Source: Lota lota (Eukaryota > Chordata > Actinopteri > Gadiformes > Lotidae). Taken from it: a stretch of DNA of 64,000 nucleotides. The stretch lies in assembly GCA_026745465.1 (NCBI GenBank), contig JACYXH010000001.1, positions 236,001-300,000 on the forward strand. The letters run 5' to 3'. The notes under the pieces are model-generated. The model searched no databases and was not told the origin of the DNA. It saw nothing but the letters and a program-made list of their open reading frames with translations. Shown here one piece after another: positions 23,076 to 36,695 of the stretch. Numbering within the stretch: the stretch's first letter is position 1; each line of letters begins with the position of its first letter. The position numbers and the translations under genes are program-made.

Positions 23076-23979
23076 TGTCCAGCCATATGGCATGTTTGCC
23101 CCTATAATAGTTTCAGTGTCTTTCTGTGCAGAGCACTGATTGTCCGCTAGATAGTGCTGTTGCTTAATGCTGAGCCTCCCTCTCCATCCTAGAGTTCTCT
23201 CAAGTCTGCTCAGCGCCACTTTCTGGTGCTCTCTCTCTTCATACATACACAGTCTCAATCTGCTCACATCCATGCATGTACACAAATAGGCTTCATACAA
23301 GGTCACACTAATTCATACACATTCTTAATACACTAAAATCAGTTGGTGTCATGCTCAGTACAGTGAGGTATTACTGGATGAATTTGATTATGCCAGCAAA
23401 CTTCAGAGCTGGTATTTAAGTAATCTGATCATTAGAACCGTGCCACTGTGAGCACTTTAAGACTCTTGAGGTTTTAGTGGTCTGTGCTGCACCTTAGCTG
23501 CATTCATTTGAAAAAGGTAATTGAATGAATGTTTGCATGAATGAAAAGAAATCGTTGAAGTATGGCACCAGAAAGGATATGAGATGTGTTTCATCTTAAT
23601 CCTGCCAATGCTCAAACTAATTCAATCATACTTCTGCAACAGACTGGCTGGCAGATTTGATTCTGTTTTATTTTAGGCTTAAAAATTACACAAACAAAGC
23701 GCACATTCATTTAATTCCCACAAACAACGATTGCGACATTACTACTGTGTCACGCCATGACACAGTCTGGTCTTCTGATGTATGAGCAATCGAGAAACTC
23801 CACTGTACTAGTATTGTAACGGTTTATGAGCAATCTATTGGAAACTCCACTGTACTAGCATGGTAACGGTGACGCCAGCTCGACCAGCTGCTACGTCATT
23901 GGGTGGCATGGCTCACAGAGACGCTCAGGCTTGTCTGTCTGAAACAGCGGATTCAGCACTATAGCGTGCCTTTGGTGCA

Positions 23980-24122
23980 CAGACACACAGACACACAGAC
24001 ACACAGACACACGCACACACAAACACACGCATACACAGACACACGCACACACAGACACACGCACGCACACACACACACACACACGCGCACACACAGACAC
24101 ACAGACACACGCACACACAAAC
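23980..24122. repeat. Compound (CA)n repeat with CAGA and CG interruptions
   Basis: A mixture of ACACACAGAC and ACACGCAC motifs, making a higher-order pattern inside a CA microsatellite. The His/Thr and Cys/Val frames are artefacts. Confidence 0.9.
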
Positions 24123-24866
24123 AGCTCAACTATCACAAAGGGACGGACCTGAGCCTCCTTGTAAGGATGCTGTTGGTTTCTTACAACACACACTTCCTCT
24201 TCCCCTCTGGTGGCCGGTGGACTGGATGCTTTGCGGCCAACGCTGACTCCGTCCTGCTCGTCACGCAGTCTTTATTTCCCCACCGTAGATTGTGCTCTAC
24301 CAAAACACATTCATTGCATCATCGATGACCGAGCATTTTTGATTTATTGTTGTGTAATGTCATTCTGGTACTCACTTCTCTGAATTATTTGCATTTATTT
24401 TATACTATTATCATGTTGTAGTAATAGTGGGTTTCAAGACAGACAAGTAAAATCAAAAACCTAGAGCAGCACCTGCATATAATGCAAGCACACAGACACA
24501 CACACTGAAATCATGTCAACATTTCCCCAGATGGGCAAGTCTAATGTTTCTCCGTGTAGTGAAGATAAAGAATGCCACATCCTTGCACTCGCGTGTATGA
24601 GTGCAAGGATGTTTGAGATGATAGTTTGGAATGTTTGATAAAAAAGAAAACACTGTTTATTCTCATCCTTTCTTATCTGATATTATGAGTCAGTTATTTC
24701 ACCCGTGGCAGCCACGTGAATTTTCTTTGGAGCTTCCTCTGCGTACCACTAAAGGGCACACGCCAGTGGCACCATAGTGCCATCGTTTGAGAAACAATGG
24801 TCTAAATCAGGGGTTTTCAAAGTGTGAGACAGTGGGTCTCCCTTCACAGAGCACCAAGTCAGCCGC

Positions 24867-24867
24867 G

Positions 24868-24932
<65 letters not shown>
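24867..24932. repeat. Poly-C followed by (CA)n inside the hAT element
   Basis: About 30 C bases followed by about 16 CA units. It interrupts the subterminal part of the hAT element and probably expanded after insertion. Confidence 0.9.
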
Positions 24933-24934
<2 letters not shown>

Positions 24935-25585
24935 TTTTCTTTTTTTTTGGTTCAATAAAGGGTTGCAACAATAAAGGTTTGTCAAATGTTTATTTTGAAC
25001 ACTAAAGCACAATTTTGCTTACATCGACCTCTACAACTTATTTAACAATTAATTTGAGGAACTCTAAGCCTCCTTTGACTCTGGGTTGGTATCAGCATCT
25101 TGGGTAATAGGCCTACTGGTGTATCTCAGCTATCATTCAGATTTCTCCAAATTGGGAAATGGCATGAACGTGGACTGATACTGAGGCATATATAAGTATT
25201 ATCCCAGTGACTGTTGGTTTGTGTTTTCTGTATAAGATATTCTTCAATGTTTTGTTTTTTCTTTTGAGGGGGGATTCTATTCATTCACACATTCACAGCT
25301 ATGCCTAGCCTCATAAACCAGAACGAAACTTCACGAGTTGTAAACAGGATTAACATATTTAACACTTACTCCAGGAAATGTTAGGCCTAGAGATCAATAA
25401 AAGTGCTTTTGTAAAATACAGCAATTTATTAAATCGAAAAAATTATATGAACAGGTTCAACCAAACTCAAATAATAATTATTCTCATTCAAAGTTCACCA
25501 CATTAATACAATAAAGCTAGTATGCCTACTTGTGCAATTTTACATCTGAGATATTTTTTAATATCTGAGATATTGGACGGTATTG

Positions 25586-26038
25586 TCAGACATGGGGATT
25601 GCGCTCAACATTGCAGCAGCAGCTTCTCCCACCATCACTGAACACACATCCAGCAGGAAGCAGTAAGCTTTCGCCGATGTTGTGGGGCTTACCTGCCTTA
25701 GCTATGCGTAATGCAACGCGATATGATGCTTCGGTCGCCTTAGTATTTACGGTGCTAAATGTTTCCACTAATTTTCTCTGTGCGCGTAACTCATTTAGCT
25801 TCCTTGGCTTAGACACCAAACTTGGGTGCTTGGTCTCCAGATGTCTTCTTAGTGTGCCGCCGGGTCTCATACTGTCGTGCGCCAGCACCTCTTTGCAAAC
25901 GACCCACTGTGGCCGTGGAACATCGGCCCAATCCATGAAAACCCCATCTTTAAATACTTGCTGTCATATTTCCTCCGTTTTGTGCTTGGCACAAGACTCT
26001 GTTGCTTTTCTCACTACGGGAACTAAAAATGCATCCAT
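25586..26038 (-). pseudogene. hAT transposase N-terminal fragment (BED-like zinc finger), broken
   Basis: The minus-strand frame begins at ATG 26038 (MDAFLVPVVRKATESCAKHK). It meets a TGA at 25964-25966, reopens at FMDWADVPRPQW and continues to the stop at 25586. The segment with CKEVLAHDSMRPGGTLRR then HLETKHPSL is the BED-type finger of ZBED5/Charlie transposases. The first cysteine of the usual C-x2-C pair is Trp (QWVVCKEV), so zinc binding is doubtful. ASYRVALRIAKAGKPHNIGE is the conserved stretch after the finger. The catalytic RNase H-like domain and the C-terminal dimerisation region are missing. It lies wholly inside the 24808-26361 element. Confidence 0.88.
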
Positions 26039-26369
26039 GTTGTAGCCTACAGTTTGAGAACGTTAGCAATAATGGCTAGCTGGATAGCCAGATGTTTTGA
26101 CAGCAGACGATTTCATTTCGCTGTACAGGAGGGGGATACGTAATCGTTTGATATTATCAAATTTCAGTTTTTCTTAATAAATCCTGTTATTGAAATGCAA
26201 TTCATCCATTATAATATTTATTTTGATTTAATAGTTTCCTTTATAGAGCATAGATCATTTTCAGTAACATTTCTATTAAAACTCTGCCTTTCTCTTCCGC
26301 CTCCCCTGAATCTCTTTGGTGCCCCTCTTGGGAGGCGCGCCTCACACTTTGAAAACCTCTGGTCTAAAT

Positions 26370-29220
26370 CATTGGATTCAGGAAACATTTTTACTGTTAC
26401 ATTGATAGCGACATCCAAAGACCTCAGCTACATGTCCTGAAGATGACCATTGCGTCTACTAGCTATTGTATAATAGTTCTAATAATTATTCTTCACCATT
26501 GCCGCTGGAGGGTGAGGAGATGGAGGATGAGGATGATGAAGAGTCTAGAAGATCTCTTGTTGGATGGAGGTCAGATCTGGGGTCAGGCTTATGGCCTCGG
26601 CCCGGCCCGCACCGCCTAGAGAACACCGGGACTTCTACGTCCGCCTGGCTGGAAGCACTGCTGGCATAGTGGTCTTTTCACAGCTCTAGGTGGTGGGTTT
26701 TGGGACTCCAAGTCCAATGGTCTTCTGAGGTATCCTTAATATCCATGCTGCTGCCTGGATAATGCCTGGGTGTTTGAACAGTAAGGGTTCATTCACCCAT
26801 CGTTCCGGCCCGCCGCCCATAGCTGTGTCAGGGTCGGGTGCTGGCGAGGCAGCAGGAACAAGGAGGGATAGGATCCAAAACGCAGATGACTCAGGACGTA
26901 ACAAAACAAAAGGTCTTTAATAAAGCAACTCAATATCTCTGTTCCGTGAACAGGCAGAAAAAAACACTACAATTTGGGAACCCCACGGAATAAGGGACAT
27001 GACAAACGACAACGAACCAACAAGGGAACAAAGGAAGTGAACATGTATAATTGGGGAGAGACTGATCAGCGAATCAGGGGCAGGCGGTAAGATTGTGACA
27101 AAGACGCACAGGTGAGGGGACTGAAGTGATTGGAGAAGTCTAAGGCCATCCGGTGGACAGGGGGAGAACAAACACTAAACAGCAAATAAGACAAAGTCAG
27201 ATCATGATAGGTTGCTGTTGCTACCACACTTAGCAGGGAAAACAATCCTGTCAGTGTGAACTCTATTCCCCAAGAACTTGGAGTTTGGGGAAGCTCTTGG
27301 AGAGAGAAGGGCCAGAAAGGCCTACATTATGCCATGGAGAAATGTAAACCACAAGATAACGTTCCTTTATTTATCCACTTATTACAATTACAATATGTAT
27401 TTATGTATTTGTTGGACAATTTTACATAGCTTTTTTTTTTGTCTACAACGTCACAACTTTGTAATACGTTCTGAAATAGTGTCAAAATACAAATGTTTGC
27501 ATACAATTTGTATTTATTAACATACAAAAAGAGAGATTGTCCACGCTGTTCCCTGCTGTCCGTGCGTCAGACCAGACGTGGACAGACGGACGTCTGGACG
27601 GATATTCTCTGTATTAGGGCGGTGCAGGAAAGGGAGGGGAGGTTTGTCATTGTCATAAAAGAGGAAAGGAATAAAGGTTTTTGTGATGAAATATCTCATC
27701 TTACTCAAGGCAGAGATTCTAAAAGGAGCCAGAAGAAAGGTCATATAACATGCAAGTCATGTCATTTTACATATTGTATTTGTATGGCTCTGACAGTTAC
27801 AGACTCAAATCCTTCACAAAGTCCCACCCCAAAACCGAATGATTTCTGAATGATTGTATTTCATATTCTTAATAATAAGCCCAAATCAAATACCAATATG
27901 TTTAAATATGTTCTGCGTTGAACCAAGGGTCTGCATACAATCACAGAGATACTAAATACTCATTTTGAAAAAGAAAAGATACAAAGGACGAAGTAGTCTG
28001 ATACCGTTTTCAAACAGTTTTAAAAGGAATTCTAGAACACCATGACTCTTTCTAAAGTTCTAAAGCATCAATCAAAACCTCGCCAACACATGTCTATAGC
28101 TAGACCACTCCATAAATCAGATGCACAAGAATAAATGCTTTATTATATTTTCACCATGTGCTGTTTCTTTAGATTTTCAACCCCCAAAACAAAAGATGAA
28201 TTTGCAGAACATTAATGAAAACAACATCATACTTAATAAGAGGTTTTTAAGCCTAAATAAAAGTGAAGTTCTTTGACAATCCCAAAAAAAACAACAACAT
28301 TGCTTTCAACAGAATCAATTGAGAGGATGTGTCTACAGAACTAAAATGTCATTTTCAGGCAGAAAAATAAGAAGCTTCTGTTTTCAGTCCTTCAGAAGTA
28401 TTCCCCAGGTGTAAGAGGGACTCAGGAGATCGGGACAAGTCTGGACTGGCCATTAACATTGCAGAATGACACGCAAGTCAAAACACTGTATATTTTCATA
28501 TTTAAAAAGTCTCTCCCTCAGGATGCTACATCCTCCTCACATATAAGATAACTCATGCTCCAGTGCATAAATCTTCAACCAATTCCCGGTACTTCAACAT
28601 CCTCTGTGGAGAATCAAATCACAAAACTACCTCAATCATGGAGGACATGTTTAGCATACTTTGAGATTGTTTGTGAAGCACTGGTCTGGCGATGTGCCAG
28701 GCTGTACCTCCTGGGAAAAGGTTTTTAAGAATAAATTAAAAACATGAAAAAACAAGAAAGTGTGACTGTGGACATGCAGCTGGTGACTCACCTCTCTCTG
28801 CTGTAGGGAGGAGCTTAGAAAACAAGTTGGAACAGTAGAACGCACAGAGCAGATGTATGTCTTGCTACGTGTTCTACTCTGTTGAGGACTTTGTGAACTG
28901 ATTCCATACCTTGGACATTCTTTCTATGTTTGTAAAAGAAAAAGAACAAAAGAAAAAACAAGAACACTAATGAACAGGAGTGTTTTTGCTGCTGAAGCTG
29001 CCCTGAATAACCAAGGAGAAATAAGAACTTGGATGATTGGAGTTTGTAAAACTTGTTTTGGAGGAATTTCTTCAGTTCAGGATAAGTCTTGTGGCAGCTT
29101 GTGGAGGTTGTTGCAACGGTTCATTGCCTTTTGGTGAAGTTACTTTGCTGATATTTGGAAGGCATTGTGGCATTTCATTTGTCGAGCGCCTAGCATTCAG
29201 CATTCAGTGAATAGTAAATA
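26370..29220. other. Intergenic DNA between the hAT element and the first receptor gene
   Basis: No gene is recognised with confidence. A plus frame at 26466-26669 (68 codons, acidic EGEEMEDEDDEESRRS) has no start context or splice partner I can defend. 26870-27180 reads like a dispersed repeat (GATCCAAAACGCAGATGACT, AAAAGGTCTTTAATAAAGC), resembling sequence at 54230-54300 and 54560-54640. The rest is AT-rich, and 28900-29220 may contain the receptor 5' untranslated region. Confidence 0.45.
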
Positions 29221-30738
<1,518 letters not shown>

Positions 30739-33700
30739 CATTCACGTTACAATGTATCTTGCAACTTGTTTCTACAAGATGCAAGTGTGTGTGTTGATGC
30801 CAAGGTTAGCCAGATGCATTCTTGTTATAAACAAAATCAACCAAAAATAATATATGCAAAGGAATGACAGTTTTATGTGGGAAAAGAGCCGCTTTGTGTA
30901 AATGATTATACAATGGGTTCGGCTACATGTTACAGAAAATAGCACACTATGTATGACTTTTTCTTGGATGTTAATAGTTTTAACTGAGGTGCTTTGTGGA
31001 CTGAATGATAACATAGTGAGACAGTCACAACGGCACAGTTACTGGGGGATTTAACCAATAACCAACTTATGTTGCCAGATAGGGTTACTATGACTTCAAA
31101 GCTACTGTTGTTTTTTTTACACTAATAATATATTTATACTTTTATAGGTAAAAGGTATACATATATTTCTACACATGGTCGATTCTTGGCTTAAGGAAAC
31201 CTCAACTATGAACATCTGTTCATAGTAGATACGAAACTCTAAAGACCTCATTTCTATACAGCCCATTGCAGAACAAGCTAACTGGTTTCTGTAACAGTAA
31301 ATGCGATTAAGTTAGTAAGTATTCTTTCTGTCACAGTGAATGCGATGAGTAAGTTAGTACACTAGCTGCTGTTCAGTCAGGAAGAGCCTCCCTGGCTGGT
31401 CATGATGATGTCATTGTATCAGGATGGCTACTACTGATAAAACATTCTACCTTCTAGTGTAGGTTTTAAATGGTCCACCACATTGGCTGTCTTCACTGGA
31501 AATACCCGACCTGACTCACTCTACAGGGTAATAATGTTTTACAGGAAATGAGGAATGTATTGAAAATGTTGAAACAATGAGTCAAAGATGAAAGCAGTGT
31601 TTTGGTCTGCGAGCATGGGATGATGACGGCATTACCCGATTAGGACAGATCAACTTGATACTTTTATAACACACAGAGATGATTTGGTCAACCAACTTGA
31701 TAATTTACCAGGACTTAACAAACTAATTTACGTGAATGGGCAGATCTCCATGCATTGTTTTGTAATTTAACATTTTATAGTTTCATTCTTTATTTTTGTA
31801 TAATTTGTTGAATATTTCTCTTGATGTTTCATTGTATGTGACCTGTTATGTTTACATTATTATTCTGCTGTGAATTTAAACTATACAAATACATGTATAA
31901 AAATCTGTAAGTAATTAATGATTGTTACTTTTCATACTTTGACTGTTAGTTTTATTAGGGGGCCAAGCACAAAGTGAAAGGCAACCTATTGTAACACTTT
32001 TTTAATTATTCTTCCAAAAACACATACAGCCTAAACCGCTGTGTTGCTTTTAATGAAACTTTCCACAGCTGTAGAGGGTGCCTAAAGATGGCCACAGATT
32101 ACAATTACGCTGATTGAGCCAATGGTAGTGCTATAGCAATCGTCCAAAAACAAGCATATCTCCTGCCCCCTTTGACTTACAGTCATGAAACTTGCCACAT
32201 ATGTGTCTCCTCATGGTGAATAACTTTGCCTTAAGAACCTATGACTTCCGTCTGGATAGATTTGGTCAGACTCTTTGGAAATCTTTGTGAGTCCCTATAA
32301 AGTGATGAGCATGTGCAAAACCAAAAACGAAAGAACGAAATGAACGATCCACTCGCATATACGAATCGTACGTACCGGATCGCACAAAAGATTAGTTAAA
32401 AAAGAACGAATCGTTCATGAATTGGCCATCAGTAGTGCGAATATGTCCTGACTTGATGTCGTCCACAGCTGTCCTGCGACCAGTGCGACAATTCTAGGGT
32501 AAATCGAATAAACCCTTTATAAATGGGGCAAGCCATGAAGTATTCATGAAAAATCGGAGGATTGGTTCACTACTTTCCTAGGACGTACACAATCATATCT
32601 GAGTTATAACCATCTTTAAATGGTCACAACTACACGGCAGTTGAGTTGATGGGTAAAAGTGGAGGTTTTTCTTAATATTTCAGCTGTAGTTTCTCTGTAT
32701 CTACTTATTTACCAGTTCAAAGTACACAATGATATATTATAATTTACCATATGTTTACCAGGTACAAATGACAGAAGAACAACCCGTTGTTAAAATGCGC
32801 ATTTATGCAGAGTTTAGAGACAGTGTTACATGTCTGCTTGTGGTTACTGTTGTCACGTGACGATGTGAAGGGCCTCTAAGCTCAAGAAGCATAAATGTGT
32901 GCAACAGTCAAGTCGTGGTAACAGTAACCTGTTGAGTGTGTAGACACCATGTATTGCATTACCTCTACTGTTGGATCAGTGAGTATGAAGGGGATTACAT
33001 ATACCTCAATCACATTTACCAAAAGTGATGGCCTAGCCCCGATTTGAGAATAATTTGATCAATATGTAAAAAAATTAGTGATTAGCTACCCAGCATACGA
33101 TCACAGCCTGGTCACGATCACAATAATGATCACAGCCTGGTGTTTGGTTGAATATGTTGAAGCCGGGATGCAGATGAAATGTGGTTATCTACACGATGGA
33201 AACTTCTTGCTTTGATCCACAGATTTGAGCATGCAAAACCAAACACAGTCGTTCTTGTGTGTGAATATCCCTGCACATATATTTTTTAAACTTTAGTTCA
33301 CAACCAAACCTACCGCTCTACCAATGTCAATGATTACTGATTTAAAAAGTTATCTTGGGTTGTGACACTAACATATTATTTACATATACAGTGTTAAGTA
33401 GCACCCAACCCCCACATCCTTTGTTTTGGAAAGTTACACAATATGTGTGAGCCAGGTTACACATGACGAGTTACACATCAAGCTAGTCTCAGTGTTGTGC
33501 TCTACAGTTATGGGAAACTGAAGGTCAATGTGAAAGTCCATGTGGAGAGGATTCATAAAAAAGGTAAATGCCTTTTTTTTTTTTTTCAAGATAATAATTA
33601 TCAATAATAATAATACGTTTATACCATGTGTTTTGTATTTATTTTCAGGTTTGGTTGTTCATCCCTATGACCTTGACCGGGAATAAGGGATAGACTCATT

Positions 33701-34089
33701 TTTGGGACCTGTCTACATTGTAATCTACTCTAAGACCTGCCCAAGCACTATGGTTTCTTGTAGACACTGTACTTTTTTCCAGGTTGATAGTTTGGTGTTA
33801 TTAATATTCAAACTTCTTCAGAATACCGTCAGCCCACTATGCTGTTATTTGTTTTAACTTCACTGTTTTGATCCTAATCTACGCTGTCGTCATTTCTGTT
33901 TTCCTGATAATCCAGTCCCCTAGGTGTTGTCTACATCATCTTCGGGCATATAGCATCCTGAGTGCTGATGTTTTTTTCTCTACGTCTGTAGATGGAAACC
34001 TGAGACAAACATTCTTCATGTTTAGCTGCTTCGTACACGGATCAGCCTTCCTCTTCTAAAACACACCTCTAGGCAATTTATAATATCTT
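30739..34089. other. Receptor 3' region and intergenic DNA
   Basis: After the receptor stop the sequence is AT-rich, with no convincing gene. 31960-32450 begins GGGGGCCAAGCAC and reads like a common fish dispersed repeat. A small plus-strand open stretch near 33510-33690 (YGKLKVNVKVHVERIHKK, a GGTAAAT, then TTTTCAGG and HPYDLDRE) looks like two splice-compatible fragments. I cannot assign it to a family. Confidence 0.45.
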
Positions 34090-34290
34090 CCCATCTGAAC
34101 TAGCAGCCACACCACTGAGTGTGAGAGAACACTAGGAGAGAGAGGAGTGGAGATCCATCTCTGAACTAGCAGCCACACCACTGAGAGTGAGAGAACACTA
34201 GGAGAGAGAGGAGTGGAGATCCATCTCTGAACTAGCAGCCACACCACTGAGTGTGAGAGAACACTAGGAGAGAGGAGTGGAGATCCATCA
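34090..34290. repeat. 66-bp tandem repeat, three copies, upstream of the second receptor
   Basis: Units of 66 bases containing CTGAACTAGCAGCCACACCA and CACTAGGAGAGAGAGGAGTG. The third copy has lost four bases (GAGAGAGG shortened). The array ends about 170 bases before the receptor ATG at 34458, so it may lie in its promoter or 5' untranslated region. Confidence 0.93.
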
Positions 34291-34457
34291 GTGGGACGCT
34301 ACATTGTTTAAGAATGATTTGAGGAGGTTTCTGGATGTTTCTTTGGGATGTGTTTGACCCTGCCAGTGGGAAGCCTATGCTCTGGTGTTGGTTGGGGGAC
34401 AGACCATAGTTCGTTTTTCAGGACTTCTTTCAGGATTGGTTGAAGCCGTATTTTGAA

Positions 34458-35528
34458 ATGACCAACTCTAGCCTCAGCGGATTTCTGCCTCCGGACCACT
34501 GCAACACCACCAACCCTGTCTCGTACCACGTCCTGTCCTTGCCTCCGGACCACTGCAACACCACCAACCCTGTCACGTACCACGTCCTGTCCTTGCCTCC
34601 GGACCACTGCAACATCACCAACCCTGTCACGTACCACGTCCTGTCCTTGCCTCCGGACCACTGCAACACCACCAACCCTGTCACGTACCACGTCCTGTCC
34701 TGGCTTATGATTGGAGAGTTTGTGTTTGGTCTGCCGCTCAACGTCTCAGTCCTATACATCTTCCTTTTCAGGTAACAGGCGCATCTCTCTGACCACACTA
34801 ATCTAGTTAACCTGTTCTTCATCATCATTATCATCATTAAATCATTAATTCATCAATGAAAATACTATAGCACAACCACTCACACATATATGAAACCATG
34901 TTCCACACACACATTATTAAAAGAGCACACACACAAATAATACAAGACACATCTACTCTATCACAAAATCACCAGAAAACATAACAGTCAAAATAAGGCC
35001 TGCAAGTTGCTGTCTCAGCTCTAGCAAGGTTACAAATATACTTTGAATGTCGTTTTGTCGCGAGTTCCAATGCACATTTTTGGGGGATCGCCCCAGGAAA
35101 AGGTTGAGAAGCACCGCTTCTAATACAATTCTGTACAACCCTTATCAAGGTTCAAGTTCTGGAAGACCAGCAGCGTGTTCCTCTTCAACATTGTGGTGGC
35201 TGACTTCCTGCTAATGGTGTGCCTGCCAGCCAAGGCCTATAACTACCAGAACGGCCTCTGGCGCAGCAAGGACAAGACCCACTGCAAGGCCATGCTCTTC
35301 ATGCTCTTCCTCAACCGCGGGGCGAGCATCGCCTTCCTCACCACGCTGTCCATCGACCGCTACTTCAATGTGGTGCGCCTGGGCAAGAGGAACTGCGTCA
35401 GGTTCCTCCCGGACGTCGCCGCTGATTTGGCTGCTCATTTGGCTCCTCCTCCTGCCGCTAATCTCCCCACGATGGCGCAGACCTCAGTGGAAGGACTGAT
35501 GATCAACCTACCATCGCCCTTTAAATAA
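34458..35528 (+). pseudogene. Second OXER1/GPR31/HCAR-like GPCR, truncated after TM4
   Basis: Tandem paralogue of the receptor at 29221, same strand. Exon 1 is 34458-34771: MTNSSLSGF, four copies of an 18-residue repeat, then TM1 LMIGEFVFGLPLNVSVLYIF. Exon 2 starts at 35150, and the junction restores FRFKFWKTSS. TM2 is NIVVADFLLMVCLP; the TM3 region has NRGASIAFLTTLSIDRYFNV. After KRNCVR the TM4 sequence continues only in another frame (an indel near 35410). The open frame then runs on as unrelated residues to TAA at 35528. TM5-TM7 are not found downstream to 36.1 kb. The 378-base intron at 34772-35149 has no counterpart in the first receptor. Most likely a pseudogene; a short product with TM1-TM3 is conceivable. 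Confidence 0.8.
34487..34702 (+). repeat. 54-bp in-frame tandem repeat encoding the N-terminus of the second receptor
   Basis: Four exact-length copies of 54 bases encode LPPDHCNTTNPVTYHVLS with three small differences (VSY in copy 1, CNIT in copy 3, final Trp codon after copy 4). Each copy has one N-glycosylation sequon (NTT or NIT) and one cysteine. The array occupies the predicted extracellular tail just before TM1. Confidence 0.95.
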
Positions 35529-36074
35529 AGGAATCATTAAGTAAGAAGTTCAATCTAGAAAATATTCCAAATGTTCCACAAGAACCAAACATATATTTGA
35601 TGGATGAATTATGGAACATTTGTGTGATTTGATGCATGTCTTATCATAACATAAAAAAACATGGACGTAACATCATTTTCCTGTCTGACATCAGTGTTTC
35701 CTAAGGCATCACAGCAATCTACAACCGGACAATAGCAGAGAACATTTAAGGACCTTTTAGAAAAGCCCTTTGACCAAACGAAGCTGGCTGCAGCTAACAC
35801 CAGCTAGCGGCAGTTGTCCCTGGACGACCAAACCGGCACTCCTGTTGCTGATGTTGTGGGCGATCGACGCCGGTCCAGGAGCCGGTATCGTCTTCCGTCG
35901 GCTGCGTGGGGGGTAAAGTCATATATTCATTTCTCGTTCATTCAAGCAAGCCGTGTTTCGTTTTAGCTGCAAGCCACGCTGGATGGTCAGTCGAGAGAGA
36001 GGTTTATGCTCTGCTAGACGATAAAGCCCATTCTCCCAAGCGGCTTGCGATCTCTCTTTCCACTGTACTGTGAC

Positions 36075-36695
36075 AGTCATTCCCAACACAGTCAGTCCCA
36101 ACACAGTCAGTAACAACAGTCAGTCCCAACACAGTCAGTCCCAACACAGTCAGTAACAACAGTCAGTCCCAACACAGTCAGTCCCAACACAGTCAGTAAC
36201 AACAGTCAGTCCCAACACAGTCAGTACAAACACAGTCAGTCCCAACACAGTCAGTCCTAACACAGTCAGTCCTAACACAGTCAGTACAAACACAGTCAGT
36301 AACAACAGTCAGTCCCAACACAGTCAGTAACAACAGTCAGTCCCAACACAGTCAGTACCAACACAGTCAGTCCCAACACAGTCAGTACAAACACAGTCAG
36401 TAACAACAGTCAGTCCCAACACAGTCAGTAACAACAGTCAGTACCAACACAGTCAGTAACAACAGTCAGTCTTAACAGTCAGTCCCAACACAGTCAGTCC
36501 TAACAGTCAGTCCCAACACAGTCAGTCCCAACACAGTCAGTCCTAACACAGTCAGTAACAACAGTCAGTCCTAACAGTCAGTCCTAACAGTCAGTCCTAA
36601 CAGTCAGTAACAACAGTCAGTCCTAACAGTCAGTCCTAACACAGTCAGTTCTAACACAGTCAGTCCCAACACAGTCAGTCCTAACGCGCTCCTCG
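36075..36695. repeat. 13-15-bp minisatellite (CAGTCAGTCCCAACA family)
   Basis: More than 40 short units mix three forms, CAGTCAGTCCCAACA, CAGTCAGTAACAA and CAGTCAGTCCTAA, in an irregular higher-order order. No open frame of interest. Confidence 0.93.

Larger units (their letters stand above)
24808..26361 (-). mobile_element. hAT (Charlie/ZBED-type) DNA transposon, internally deleted, with intact ends
   Basis: The left terminal inverted repeat CAGGGGTTTTCAAAGTGTGA (from 24808) and the right end, read inverted as CAGAGGTTTTCAAAGTGTGA (26361 down), differ at one base. Both are flanked by the 8-bp duplication GTCTAAAT (24800-24807 and 26362-26369), the hallmark of hAT insertion. The element is about 1,554 bp and carries only the first part of a transposase on the minus strand. 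It contains a C-run plus (CA)n tract at 24867-24932. The perfect duplication shows it inserted by transposition. Confidence 0.93.

Noticed and set aside
23903..24328. 141-codon frame with His/Thr repeats
   Set aside because: Most of it is CA microsatellite translation; flanking residues show no motif.
26466..26669. Acidic 68-codon frame as a gene
   Set aside because: No recognised domain, no splice partners and no conserved flanks; kept only as a note in the intergenic entry.
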